From Acanthacorydalis orientalis (taxonomy: Eukaryota; Arthropoda; Insecta; Megaloptera; Corydalidae), in assembly GCA_034766995.1 (NCBI GenBank), contig CM068317.1:24587501-24651500 (forward strand): a DNA stretch of 64,000 bases, read 5' to 3'. A program made the translations under genes and the position numbers. The notes beneath the pieces were generated by a model. That model had not been told where the DNA came from. It did not search any database and was given only the letters and a program-made list of their open reading frames with translations. Below, one piece after another: positions 24,907 to 35,328 of this stretch. Every line of letters starts with the position of its first letter. Position 1 is the first letter of the stretch.

Positions 24907-26953
24907 TCACATTTCTGTTCAAATGGGTTTGATGTCAGGTACACTTTACAAACATTATGTTTATATGAAAAATTGTCAATTTAATGTTAAAAAAGTTTTT
25001 TTTTTGATTTAAATTAATTGTATATCATTTTTAAAAACTAATTTCTTTTCGCCCCACAAACCATAAAACATTTCTCTGCTCAAAAATGTTCAATAAATCA
25101 TTATTGATCGTCGATGGCGATACCCTCATCTTCAAAGCGCTAAGGTACAGAAAAATCTAAGTCATTGTAATTCCGTCATTATGTCATGTTTTTTCGTTAA
25201 GAACTTGAACAAGCTCAGATTTAACAAATGTTTAAGTCAAATCATATTTTTTGTAACTCCATCTTTTTCTTTCTATTTTAGGTATTATCAGCACAATTTT
25301 TATTTATATTTTGGATCATTATCACTGTAAAATACACTAATCTCTAATCTGATAATTAAAGCACGGATAATATAACGTTTTCCTCTATTATTTTTCTGTA
25401 ACTATTCTTATTCAACACTCCTCTAATACGAACAAAATATTCGGCTTCAAATGCAAGAAAACATTTCCAAACCATAATAAATCCTGTACCATGCGCAATA
25501 ATTAATGTAATGCACTCGAAGATTGACTTAAGTTGGATCATAAATGTAACAGTTTATAATGGATAAATGTAAACTGTACGGGCCATTTTCATAGTCTCTT
25601 ATTAAATACTGTGTGCTAATGACCTTTCATTTCGACAAACTTTTAAACCCCAAATAACTAACTAACTTTACTAAATACTACAACTAGATCTCACTAATGA
25701 ATAGCACTTAATGTACTACTAGATCTAGTCGTATTCATCGATACAGAAATCGATTTTAAATATCTATAAATTCAAAGAAAACTGCCCGTGCAGTTAAGCT
25801 GTCAAATTATTTCGCTTATAATATTAAGGGGACCCGGTGGTCTAGCGGCCTAAAATTTAAGCTATTTTAAAAAATTTTTTTCTATATGAGGGTAATGAAT
25901 AATGCTTTCAAATTTTTTTACACTTATTTTATTACTAATAAACTACACAAAAATGAAAATAAAGTCAAAAAAAAATTTTTTTTTAAATTAGAAAAATGAT
26001 GCTGAAGTCTCCCTCTCTAAAAAAATGGAATCGCGTGGTGAATGATGATTTATCTCTCCCTCTGATCTGAAATAAAACAATTGACGAATTTTTAATTAGT
26101 ATAAGTATAGCTATCGCAGGAAGTAGAATAAAAAAAAAAAAATTTGACAAAATGGCGCGTAGTCAAAAGTACAAGTTTGAAAACGACCAGTATTTTTGAA
26201 TGTTTTGTTAATAAAAAAAATATAAATATTTTACGGAAACTATTAGTTCCGTAAAATATTTATTGTAGAACTATTCAGAATAACATATTAAAATTTCAGA
26301 CAAATCGGTCAAGTAGTTTTTTTTTCTGGCCCCCGCAAGACGAAAAAAAGTAGTTTCGAGATAAACGCGTTTAAAGTTTCAACTGCTCCACTTATTCTTC
26401 TACCTACCTGACCTTCTAATGGGCTGTAGATCCTGAAATACTCTGAATTTCGTCATCAAATTTTAACAGTATATTTTTAAGATACTATACTTTCGAAAAA
26501 AAAAATCGATTTTTCGAAAATTCTAGACCACCGGGTCCCCTTAATAATCTAGAATCGTACTCATATTCATTCATTAAAAGTCTCGATATATCACTAGGTT
26601 TACTCGTACTTAAAAACAATCTTAGTAAATTTGATACACATAGCTAGATTTAGTAGTACAATAGCGACTACTAACTAATGAGATTTAATTGTAATGTTTA
26701 GTAAACAATTATAAGCATATGGCCAGTGTTTTTGCATCTGTAGTAAACCTCGCCTCTCAAATAGTTTGCATATCTTTAGAACCGTCGATTTCTCTGAAAT
26801 GTTGACTAGCAGGCATATATTGTTGAATTTGAAATTATCAATTTGTTTAATATGATAAAGGAAAGCATTCATGGCTAGGCTTTAACTTAGGACCACTCAC
26901 ACAAAAAGTGAAATATTTTGAAAACATTTTTGAATTAATTTTTGTATAAATTA

Positions 26954-26996
<43 letters not shown>

Positions 26997-29771
26997 TTCA
27001 AGTTTCGATAATCTATTATAATAAATCAAATTCGATATTTTGCACGAGTGGCCGTAAATTAAAGCCTGGTCGTAAATTGGTGCTTCTACTCCATCAAGTT
27101 CTGATTTATTTGACTACTGATGATCACAATGTATACTTCAACACCTAATTTTTTTCTTTACAATTATAAACGGTTTTTTTTTTTGGAAACGCGATTTAAG
27201 CACATTGTTTTAAACAGGGTTTGCTTAAATATAACAGTTTTGTTATTTCGCGGAGAAAATTAATTCATTGAATGCGTATACTTTGTACCAAATTTCAAAC
27301 ACATGAACCGATCGAATGAATATTTCACGTAAAATTATAGAAGATAATGGAGACCAAGTTCACTTTCACAGATGATTTAACATCATAATTAATTATCAAA
27401 ATATTTAATTATTGATTCTTGTGTATTATATTTCGCAAAAAATTAAAATATATCTCAAAATCCTGAAGTTGTAAATAATACTGAAATAAAAAAAAAACTA
27501 TATATATTTTTTAAATAAATAGTATAATTATATTAAAATATCAAAAAGTACTGATTACTTAAAACCTAGTGTATGTATTTCCGTAATTTTGTTTTCTATC
27601 TAAAAAAGACTCAAGTATGACAATAGTGATTTTGTAATTAAAACTAGTCATAAAGTAAAGAAATAAATTAAATAAAATAATTGATATTATTTTTGAACAA
27701 GAAATAATTATTTAAGCATCATTGTAAGATGGTTGTAACTACATCAGTAGTAATTTTTTAGGCGGTTTAAACTTTTCAGCGGTAATAATGTATTATGTTT
27801 GTATGCGTACGTCTGTGAATGTATGCGTTTCTTCACTATTTCAAACAATATTATTTTAATGTATTATTGTATGTGTGTGTATTGTAATGTAGTTTATTCA
27901 ATTGTAGTAAATATAGTGAACATGCTTTTGATTGCCATTATTCACTGATTACATGGTAATTTTCCACGTTTAATAATATCGATACACTCGTTGTGTGTAT
28001 CATTGATGTTAGATGTTTTAAAATGATGTTAATTAAGAACAAGCAAAATTAATTAAAATAAAGAACAGGCAAAAAATGTTAATCGAGTGTCGTCTGTTCC
28101 CAAAAGGCATCCTCTTTTCCCTCTGCTGGCGTTACTCTTCGAACGATGTGAGTTAGCAACGCAGTCTTCCGAAATCCAGAGCAGCGATTCATTCAATTTA
28201 GATATCCAGGCATTCGTACAACATCAAGAAAGAGATAGGAAACCGTTTTTAACGAATGATCCTGAGATCGACGGTTTGGTATGTTTTTAAAATACAATAT
28301 TTTTTTAATAAAATATATACCTTTAGTGTTAGTTTTCACATTTCCGAGTAGAAAATGTGAAAAGCGTTTTAATATGTATATATTTTTATTTGAAATTTTT
28401 CATTTTATTGTATGAAACATTTTGGTTAAATGAATATTATCTTATACCGGTTTATTATTTGAATTGTATTTTTAAATTTGACTTTTTTAAAAAAATACAC
28501 CGAAATTTTTATTACAAATTGAGTTAAAACTGATTTTTTTAGATGATAAAAGCTATTCAAGTGTTAAGGATACATCTGTTAGAACTTGAAAAAGTACAAG
28601 AGTTATGTAAAGACTTTTGTAATCGGTACATAACTTGTCTAAAAGGAAAAATGCAATCCGAGAATCTTTTACGGTCAGATTATTGTCAAGGTATGAGAAA
28701 ATGTTTCAAAATGTAGAACGTTATTTGTTTAAAACTTTTTAGTGGATTTGAATATAGTTTTTTATTGTAGCTGGTGGAAATTTAGGTTCGATCGAGAATA
28801 ATAACAACATGATGAATCATTCAGAAAGTGGCTCTAATTCAAATAGCCCTATTCAATCCTACGGTATCAGTCCGAATCCGCAACAGGTAAGAATATATGT
28901 TATGTTTCATTAATATTTTAATTTGAAAGTCGGAATTTTTATTTTGAATCCCTTAGGTCATCTCTCCGCAGTCGGGAAATAATCTCGACTCACAGTTCGT
29001 TTCGGAGCAGCCTCTTCTCCAGTCACCGCCCTCGAACGACAACAATATACAAATATCAACAGCAGCGTTGAATAATATAGCGACGAATGCAGCATTTTCA
29101 CAGCATCAATCGAGTTATCCGAACGTTAACAATCAACAATCGTATGATAATCATGTGATACACGGCAGCACGCCCCTTAGTCAAATCGGTGTCAATGTTT
29201 GTCCATTACCGTCCGATAATAGCTTGTTATCAGGTATTTAAATAATAATTTTTAAATGAGTCAGAGAAGTTAGTTTTCTTTATGTATGCTTTTTTTTTAA
29301 TGCAGGCCAATTATCACCAGCTCCTACGACACCGGGTGGTTCAGCGGATGATTGTGATAGCGATTTCACCAGTAGAGCAAGTTCAGGTACACATTCCAGT
29401 AACCAGAAACAGAAACGTGGCGTTTTACCGAAACAAGCGACCGCAGTAATGAGATCTTGGCTCTTCCAACATTTAGTAGTAAGTGTGATTTAAATGTTTT
29501 TTACGAATTATTACATTTTCAGTGAAAAACTCTAAAATGAACATTTCAAATTTTATGTATTGTATTTATGTACCGTAATCATGATTCATATGTAACTAAA
29601 CATATTTTTATTAATTATTAAAATTAAATATTTACTGTTTAATACTTCACCAGTAAATTAAATTATAAATTATTATTAAAGCCACTAAGGTCAGTATTTT
29701 AAATAATTATTTTATATATTATATAAATGTAGAATTAATTAAATTGAAATATATCCCTGTATGTGCAGTAT

Positions 29772-29805
<34 letters not shown>

Positions 29806-31216
29806 ATAGACATAGGTTTTCCAATATGGATGCATTTTTTTAATTTGAAATAAAACTGAATTCACACTGAAATTTCAAATTTCTTTAATGTAAGTAATAG
29901 TTGGGAGTATGCCATTTATAAATGAAAAATAATATTGTTTAAAAAATGGTTCGTTCTTATTGTGTTTTAGCAATGAATCGCAAGTCGAAATTCGATCGAT
30001 TAAATTTCTTTCGCTTAAATTATGTGTGAACCCAAACATCATATCTGGAAAAAATCTCTGTCACAAAATCTTTTGAAATTATTTTTGCACCATTCTTTCA
30101 TTCACAGCACCATCATTTGCTGTTGCATCCTTTTTGCTGTTGGTACCGCATTTTTACTTTTGCGGAAATAGAAAAGTATAATTGTATGAAAATACATCTT
30201 CTCATTGTTCATCTTCAAATCAAAAGAAACACTAAAAAGTTAACGAAATGTAATAATTTTTTTTAAATTACACGTTCAAGTCAGCTTTTAGGCTATACAT
30301 GTGTTTTGCAGGTTACAAATTGTCTTTTGTTTTAAAAACACCAGAAATGATCCCTTATGAAAAATCTGCCTGTGTGTGTGTATGTGTTTGTATATATGAT
30401 TTTTTAAATTCTTTTCTGATAAAACAGTAATACAATTACTTTTATTTTAAAAGCATCCATATCCAACTGAAGATGAAAAACGGCACATAGCAGCACAAAC
30501 AAACTTAACATTATTGCAAGTAAATAACTGGTTCATCAATGCAAGACGAAGGATTTTACAACCGATGTTAGATGCAAGTGGGCCTGCAGATAATAACAGT
30601 TCTCAAGGTAGTTTAATATATTCATTTATGATATATATATATATATAATATTTTATTTATTCACTTATTTATTATTTACTGTATAATAAAAAAATTAACA
30701 TTTGATTAAAAAGTAACCATGTTAATAAAGGTGTTTTATTTTGTATTTAGGCAAAAATTACTATGTTATTGTAATTATTTTTTTTTTCAAAAAACAAGCA
30801 TACCCAAACTCAAAGTATTTTTTATGGCTTAATACTAATTTTATTCTAAGTTAATACCAATATATATATTAATTTTTATAGGTTCAAATCAGAATAATAA
30901 GAAGAAACATAATAGTAATTCAAGCAAAAGATTTTGGCCAGAAAATATAGCAGGTTTACAACCACAGTTGAATGCTGCAGGTAATAGAAATAACATAAAT
31001 TTACTTGTAGTTTTTATATTGTTTTATAATATAATGAATATATTTATAGCTGCTCTGTTAAGTTCGGATGATGAATGTGATTCATATAGTTCAGAGGGGG
31101 AAGAAGGAAATCTAATCATCGACTCAGGTAATATTAACAGCCAAGAACAGACAAGGAATCAACTAGAAAACAGTGCATCGTATTCGAACCACAGTTCTGA
31201 ATCAGAACATCAATAA
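18663..31216 (+). CDS. PKNOX: Homeobox protein PKNOX/PREP (TALE class, MEINOX family)
   Basis: DNA-binding partner of PBX/Extradenticle proteins, acting in the nucleus. Nine coding exons: 18663-18832, 28107-28278, 28543-28690, 28771-28886, 28957-29233, 29306-29478, 30454-30607, 30882-30980, 31050-31216. All junctions are GT-AG and the phases are consistent, giving 491 aa. The MEINOX (Meis_PKNOX_N) region covers about residues 55-150 ([50 protein letters not shown]). The TALE homeodomain is about 329-391. It has the PYP insertion at 354-356 and recognition helix WFINARRR at 378-385. A Ser/Asn/Gln-rich linker separates the two domains, and the tail is acidic. Wording such as [18 protein letters not shown] and [17 protein letters not shown] fits PREP, not MEIS/Homothorax. 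The start at 18663 follows an in-frame TGA at 18654. The coding exon begins at a 3' splice site, so 5'UTR exons lie upstream. Confidence 0.95.
19162..20406 (-). mobile_element. Cecropia/Hsmar1-type mariner, near full length, inactivated
   Basis: 1245 bp between TA dinucleotides, close to the usual 1.25-1.3 kb. The termini read TTAGGTCGGTGCAAAAATAA and, reverse-complemented, TTAAGTTGGTGCAAAAATAA. The minus-strand transposase starts [17 protein letters not shown] at 20216. It keeps both HTH motifs to about 19923, then continues through frameshifts and stops. Landmarks are [15 protein letters not shown], a 'HYSFL'-region relic, [18 protein letters not shown] and KCVQTNG. The first catalytic Asp region (TCDEK) and the HDN motif can still be read. 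A (TA)n array at 19213-19255 sits inside the 3' non-coding part. Located in PKNOX intron 1 in antisense orientation. Confidence 0.92.
19213..19255. repeat. (TA)n microsatellite inside mariner
   Basis: About 21 TA units between the mariner terminus and the end of its transposase frame. Confidence 0.95.
20634..21651. repeat. Right arm of a 1-kb inverted duplication
   Basis: Reverse-complement counterpart of 7516-8519. It includes mariner derivative 3 and about 440 bp upstream of it. Similarity ends at 20634 ('gtcataaaattttaagattt' just inside) and at the outer mariner terminus. Confidence 0.8.
21077..21651 (+). mobile_element. Mariner deletion derivative 3 (HTH half only)
   Basis: 575 bp flanked by TA. 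The left terminus is TTAAGTTGGTTGGAAAATAA and the right reverse complement is TTAGGCTGGTAGGAAAATAA. The plus strand encodes the N-terminal HTH region ([20 protein letters not shown] from 21265, then [11 protein letters not shown] followed by a stop). After further stops and a frameshift come [13 protein letters not shown] and [14 protein letters not shown]. The sequence then goes straight to the terminal repeat, with the same loss of the catalytic half as derivatives 1 and 2. Confidence 0.88.
22101..22156. repeat. (TA)n microsatellite
   Basis: About 25 TA units after a GTATATAT lead-in. Confidence 0.95.
22360..22414. repeat. (TA)n microsatellite abutting the RTE tail
   Basis: About 25 TA units, ending directly at the (ATC)n 3' tail of the non-LTR element. 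Confidence 0.96.
22413..22897 (-). mobile_element. RTE-like non-LTR retrotransposon, 5'-truncated 3' end
   Basis: The minus strand keeps an open frame for the C-terminus of an endonuclease-reverse transcriptase. Landmarks are [60 protein letters not shown] and [12 protein letters not shown]. It ends [11 protein letters not shown] and a TGA at 22431-22429. The 3' tail is a short (ATG)n-like repeat, as is usual for RTE-clade elements. About 155 codons are uninterrupted, so the insertion is fairly young. The 5' truncation falls at the edge of a second TA array, so the fragment sits between two long TA microsatellites. Clade assignment (RTE versus a related clade) is from memory of the motif set. 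Confidence 0.85.
22896..22954. repeat. (TA)n microsatellite abutting the RTE 5' truncation
   Basis: About 29 TA units starting exactly where the retrotransposon coding sequence stops. Confidence 0.96.
23433..23545 (+). repeat. Dispersed repeat family copy 5
   Basis: Contains 'cccacaaaccacaggttttt', 'ctgatcaaaattgtccaatg', 'gattactgatcattttttat' and 'gatgatgccatcattcttag'. Same orientation as copies 1 and 6. Confidence 0.7.
24848..24905. repeat. (TA)n microsatellite
   Basis: About 29 TA units. Confidence 0.97.
25055..25155 (+). repeat. Dispersed repeat family copy 6
   Basis: Contains 'gccccacaaaccataaaaca', 'ctgctcaaaaatgttcaata', 'cattattgatcg' and 'gatggcgataccctcatctt'. It is one of the two best copies for defining the left end. 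Confidence 0.7.
25824..26544. mobile_element. TTAA-flanked MITE with perfect terminal inverted repeats
   Basis: The element is bounded by TTAA on both sides. Its termini are perfect inverted repeats over at least 22 bp including the TTAA (starting TTAAGGGGACCCGGTGGTCT). No transposase is encoded. The interior contains a perfect 17-bp hairpin at 26222-26263 and a 'cagacaaatcggtcaagtag' block. A TTAA target points to piggyBac or Sola3-type mobilisation. The GGGG start is not the canonical piggyBac CCC start, so the superfamily is unresolved. Perfect termini suggest recent activity. It lies in PKNOX intron 1. Confidence 0.88.
26222..26263. other. Perfect 17-bp hairpin inside the TTAA MITE
   Basis: ATAAATATTTTACGGAA at 26222-26238 is the exact reverse complement of 26247-26263, around an 8-nt loop (ACTATTAG). 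Confidence 0.85.
26951..26993. repeat. (TA)n microsatellite
   Basis: About 19 TA units after TATATGT, in PKNOX intron 1. Confidence 0.94.
29771..29809. repeat. (TA)n microsatellite in PKNOX intron 6
   Basis: Two TA runs joined by one TTA step, within the intron that splits the homeodomain between helix 1 and the PYP loop. The rest of that intron (about 29970-30200) looks like decayed repeat DNA, but I could not assign it. Confidence 0.85.
30981..31049 (+). promoter_or_regulatory. 69-nt stop-free mini-intron, candidate retained intron
   Basis: Lies between the last two PKNOX coding exons. Donor is GTAATA (weak beyond GT) and acceptor is TTTATAG. Its length is 3 x 23 and it has no stop in the PKNOX frame, so retention keeps the frame and inserts 23 residues. 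The inserted and flanking sequence includes the strongly hydrophobic run [20 protein letters not shown], resembling a membrane helix. Splicing is favoured as the default because it restores the family's acidic tail. Confidence 0.5.
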
Positions 31217-34089
31217 ACAGTTTTGTTGTGTAAACATGAATCTTATCTAATGTTGACATTAGATTTTTTGTGCGGTACACATTTTGAAGAGATTGTTATT
31301 ATTATTATTATATAAAAAAGAAACGTAACTTAATTTCATTTACAATGCAACATGTATACGTAATAAATACCTCAGCCTACAGTAAGTTAATTATGGAAAT
31401 AAATTAATTGTTGTTGAAGTAAATAGAAATAATGAATCTAAATGATAGCTTTTCTTCTATATAAGTATTATTGAGCACATAAGTATTCCATTATTATATG
31501 GAAACAAATGAAATCAGTAAAGGAGGAAAAGGAATATACTACAAACTTGCCATTTTCAATTTGATATTTTGTTACTTTTGAATCAACATTCTTGAATTTA
31601 TATAGAATCATTACGATTGATTCTGTTTATGTATACGTTTCCATGTAAGTCAACCTACGTGAGTGCGTTGGTTTTTTGCCATAGAGTTATAAACGACGCC
31701 ATAATTATCATTTTTATGATTATAATCAGGTAGTTTAGGCGACATTAAATACGTTATCGGTCTGTTTCGACTTTTAAAAATAATAAATTGTTCATAATTC
31801 ATACTCAATGTATACGCTGTAATGTATGCGATGTAAAAAAGAATGAGAAATAAACTTCTCTATGCCATCGATAATATATACACTTAAAAATTAAAAAAAA
31901 AGAATAAGTAAAATAAACTGTTAAATTATATACTTGTCACATATTTGTACATTTTTGAAGTAATGTAAGCCTTTATTGCTCATTCCAGTATTAAAATTTA
32001 ACATAATGTATACGCTATCGTAGATTTAAGATAATTCTAAATGAATTTGAGTTGCAAATTTCATAGATGATACGACTATGCAAAGAATATAATAGAAATA
32101 GATTTATTTTTGTAATGGCGTGCGTTATTTTCAAAATATGGGCAGATTTTATTTAAATTTAACTCCAACAATCATGTAAACATTGAGGATAAGATGACCA
32201 TTCTATTTTTTTATATAAGTTTTACATGTTGTCTGTATGAAATTTGCAAATATTTGAAGAAAAGTATGTGCAGTATTAGGATAAGAAAAATTTATATGAA
32301 ATCAATCACCAGCAATTTATTGCATTTTATATAAAAAAAAAACTTGAATCGTTCATGTATACTATCTACGATTTACCGAAATACGTAATTAAATTGATAA
32401 TAATTGATAATTATACATATATATATATATATATATTGATATCGAATACAAAGAAATATGTATATATGTACGTATATCTACATGTGTACATATATACATA
32501 TATGTACATCTGTGTATGTATTTATATACATATTATATATAATTCTCCATCCATATTTCATCTTAAACTATGTGTTAAAACAATTATCAAACTGTAAATA
32601 TGGATCGAGGTACATAAACGCGATCTTCATTTTTATGACTAAGCAATATATAAAATAAAAATATAAATAAACTGTTTTTAAGAAGCTCTCTTGGTCTTAC
32701 ACAATGTAAAAGTTTGATTTGATCGACAGACAGACTCTTTAAAGAAAAACAATGATATTATTGTGCCATTTTACTGTTTCACTTACAGCGGTATACGTAT
32801 TGAAACTATTGTATATGTAAATATTTTTGTGTGTAGTTTACCAAATTAGAAGTAAAACAAAACAACAAAAAAATGAAGAATCTTTCAGTATAAAACATGT
32901 ATACGTAATTTAGTGTTTAGTATTAATATTAGTCCTGTGTATAAAGTCATGACTTGTTTGACAGTGAAAATGCTTGTTGTCAAATGAAATAAACCACTAA
33001 ACTCGCTATTTACAATGCTAGTATCTCACTGAGATATTCTGTTTTTTTTTCTTTACTTAAATATTATAATTAGTTTGGTTTTATTTGTATTAAATGTTTC
33101 AGTATCATTTTTGTTTAAAACTTTTAGTAAGTTTTGTGTCATAAGAGGTATTACTATTTTAAAATGTATGTTATATTTTGTTTTGAATTTGTATGTATTT
33201 ATATACTATGCTGTAAATCATCTGTATTCATATTTATAATGTTTGACAGTGGCAATAAATAATAAGTAAACTCTTTAGGATAACCATATATTTTTTTCAG
33301 TAATACTTTCGAAATATTAACATTAGTGTCCTTTATTTCTTAATATTAATTTTGTTATTAAATTCAATTATCTAAATAGTTGAAAAATTGTAATATTTCT
33401 ATAATATGAATAGTTGCTTAATTCCCAGTTGTTTGATAATTAATGATTGATATTTAGTTTTTTATAAATTGAATATATTTTACAATAAGAGTTTAATTAT
33501 TATTTATTAAGATTTAAAATGTGTGTCAATAAAATCACTGACTATTAGAGTAAATTATAATCAATGTTTGATTAATTAATATAATAAATATTTTGTAATC
33601 AGAATTCTCAGTGATATGCATTTGAAAATTAGTTGTTTTTTAGCTGCTACGGACAGTCTGTGATACAAGTTTTACCTAAGCAAGGAGCATTATATTTAGA
33701 AATACGTGACTGAAGTAAAAAAATATATATACCAGACTAGATTTTCGTAACACGTAAACATTTTCTTGAATGAGATAAAAAAGTAAAGTACATACTTCAC
33801 AAATGTTACCTGTTACGAATCTAACATTGGTATTGTTTAAATAGTAAATATTTTAATATTATTTTGCATCAAAGCAATAAAATAATTATCGTTGCTTCTT
33901 GTCAAGAAATGAAATTACATTCGTATACGCCATGAGTCTCATATTAATTGAGATCGATACATTTATTTTGAAGTATTACATAAATGACATGTAAAAGATA
34001 AGTGTTGATCATTTTTATTTGTATTTTTGCCTGTAACTTTCATTGTAAATTGTAAAAATCAAAACAAAGTGACTTTAATTTGTATTTGC

Positions 34090-34095
34090 AATAAA
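34090..34095 (+). terminator. Candidate poly(A) signal (PKNOX)
   Basis: AATAAA followed by ACTATATTTAAAAATGG and then a T/G-rich downstream element. An alternative signal lies at 32988-32993. Which is used cannot be decided from DNA. Confidence 0.4.
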
Positions 34096-34230
34096 CTATA
34101 TTTAAAAATGGTTTTTAGTTGTTTTGTTAATCTTTGTTTCCTATTAAACCAAAATAAAAAAAGCATATATCAGATTGATCAATAATCTATATGAAAATAC
34201 ATTTCGAATTTTAATGAGCAGTTGTTTGAG

Positions 34231-34232
<2 letters not shown>

Positions 34233-34261
<29 letters not shown>
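34233..34261. repeat. (TA)n microsatellite
   Basis: About 14 TA units. Confidence 0.9.
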
Positions 34262-34528
34262 CTGCTAAATATAAAACACTGACAACTAAAATTTGTTATA
34301 TTTGTTTTTATTACATTTGAAAGGAAAAATATTTGAAGTGAATCATTAATTTCTATAGCTTGGTGATTTCTTTTATAAATTACTTTTATATTGAGTTATT
34401 TAATTTTAAAAGTATAATTATCATTGTAAGTATTAAAATTATGATATATGTAGAAGTCATAATATGACTGTTACTGAGACTGATTTTCAATATTATATTG
34501 GAATAATGTTGATATAAATATTTACACC

Positions 34529-34531
34529 TAT

Positions 34532-34612
<81 letters not shown>
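34529..34612. repeat. (TA)n microsatellite
   Basis: About 40 TA units with one AAA interruption at about 34544. Confidence 0.96.
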
Positions 34613-34615
<3 letters not shown>

Positions 34616-34794
34616 TTACATTATGTATACAATGTATATATACATATATTAAAAATCTCATTCATAAAACTACAATAATTCATATGCTTTTTAGATGATT
34701 ACAAAGTCTTTAAACATTCGACTTAGTAACATTCATTATACACAACTTTGTCATCATTTCTAGTGTACAGACTTTAAAATCAAGTTCTTAATTA

Positions 34795-35328
34795 TACTGC
34801 GTCGTGATTGGCCGAATAACAGCTGTTTAAAATTGGTTATAATGGCTGAAATATCTTGCCAGTGCTTAAAAAATCGTCAATTTTGTATATATTTTAATAA
34901 TATTTTTAAGTAGAATATGTGCCTTCAAGGCTTAGACAAATGTAATCAATGAAGATATTGTGCTAATTGTTACAATTAGTGTCTGCTATTGTAAATTTCA
35001 ACAATATACGTCATAGGTAAAATCATTTGACGTTTCGTGTTTCGATGCAACAAGGGCTTGTTTTTTTAATGTTTATTAATTGTCTTGAGCGGTTCTAACC
35101 GTCGATGTCACGATATTAAGATCTCAAATGAAGACAGATGTATGTCGATGGTGGTAGTGTAAGATGTTCAGCTTATTATAAATATATAACGTTATATGTA
35201 TGTAATATATGTGTGTACAAATTCATCATTTTGCATCGGATGCATATTGCGCAAAATTTCAAACATAATGAGTTTTCTTAAAGTGTCAAAATTTTCTCTA
35301 CAATAAGTTTTATGGAGTAAAAAATAAG
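34795..35328 (+). promoter_or_regulatory. Probable promoter and 5'UTR of the phosphatase gene
   Basis: Repeat-free, comparatively G+C-rich stretch directly upstream of the phosphatase start. It contains an inverted CCAAT box (GATTGGCC, 34806-34813) and an E-box CAGCTG (34820-34825). No TATA box or transcription start is certain. In the main frame a TGA occurs near 35270 and no ATG lies between it and 35329. Confidence 0.4.

Larger units (their letters stand above)
31217..34528 (+). other. Probable PKNOX 3'UTR and intergenic DNA
   Basis: No coding exon can be supported. The stretch lacks transposons and is more complex than most of the window, consistent with a long 3'UTR. Poly(A)-signal words AATAAA occur at 32988-32993 and 34090-34095. 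The latter is followed within 30 bases by a T/G-rich tract (gtttttagttgttttg), making it the best candidate cleavage site. Short TA arrays lie near 32417 and 34233. Confidence 0.45.

Noticed and set aside
29970..30200. Possible mariner N-terminus in PKNOX intron 6
   Set aside because: The minus strand shows a few suggestive words but no continuous HTH pattern or terminal repeats. It was left as unassigned repeat-like DNA.
18663..31216. Calling the homeobox gene homothorax (MEIS)
   Set aside because: Several diagnostic positions match PREP/PKNOX ([23 protein letters not shown]) and not MEIS (KRGIFPK, SEEQKKQLA, LCDNFC).
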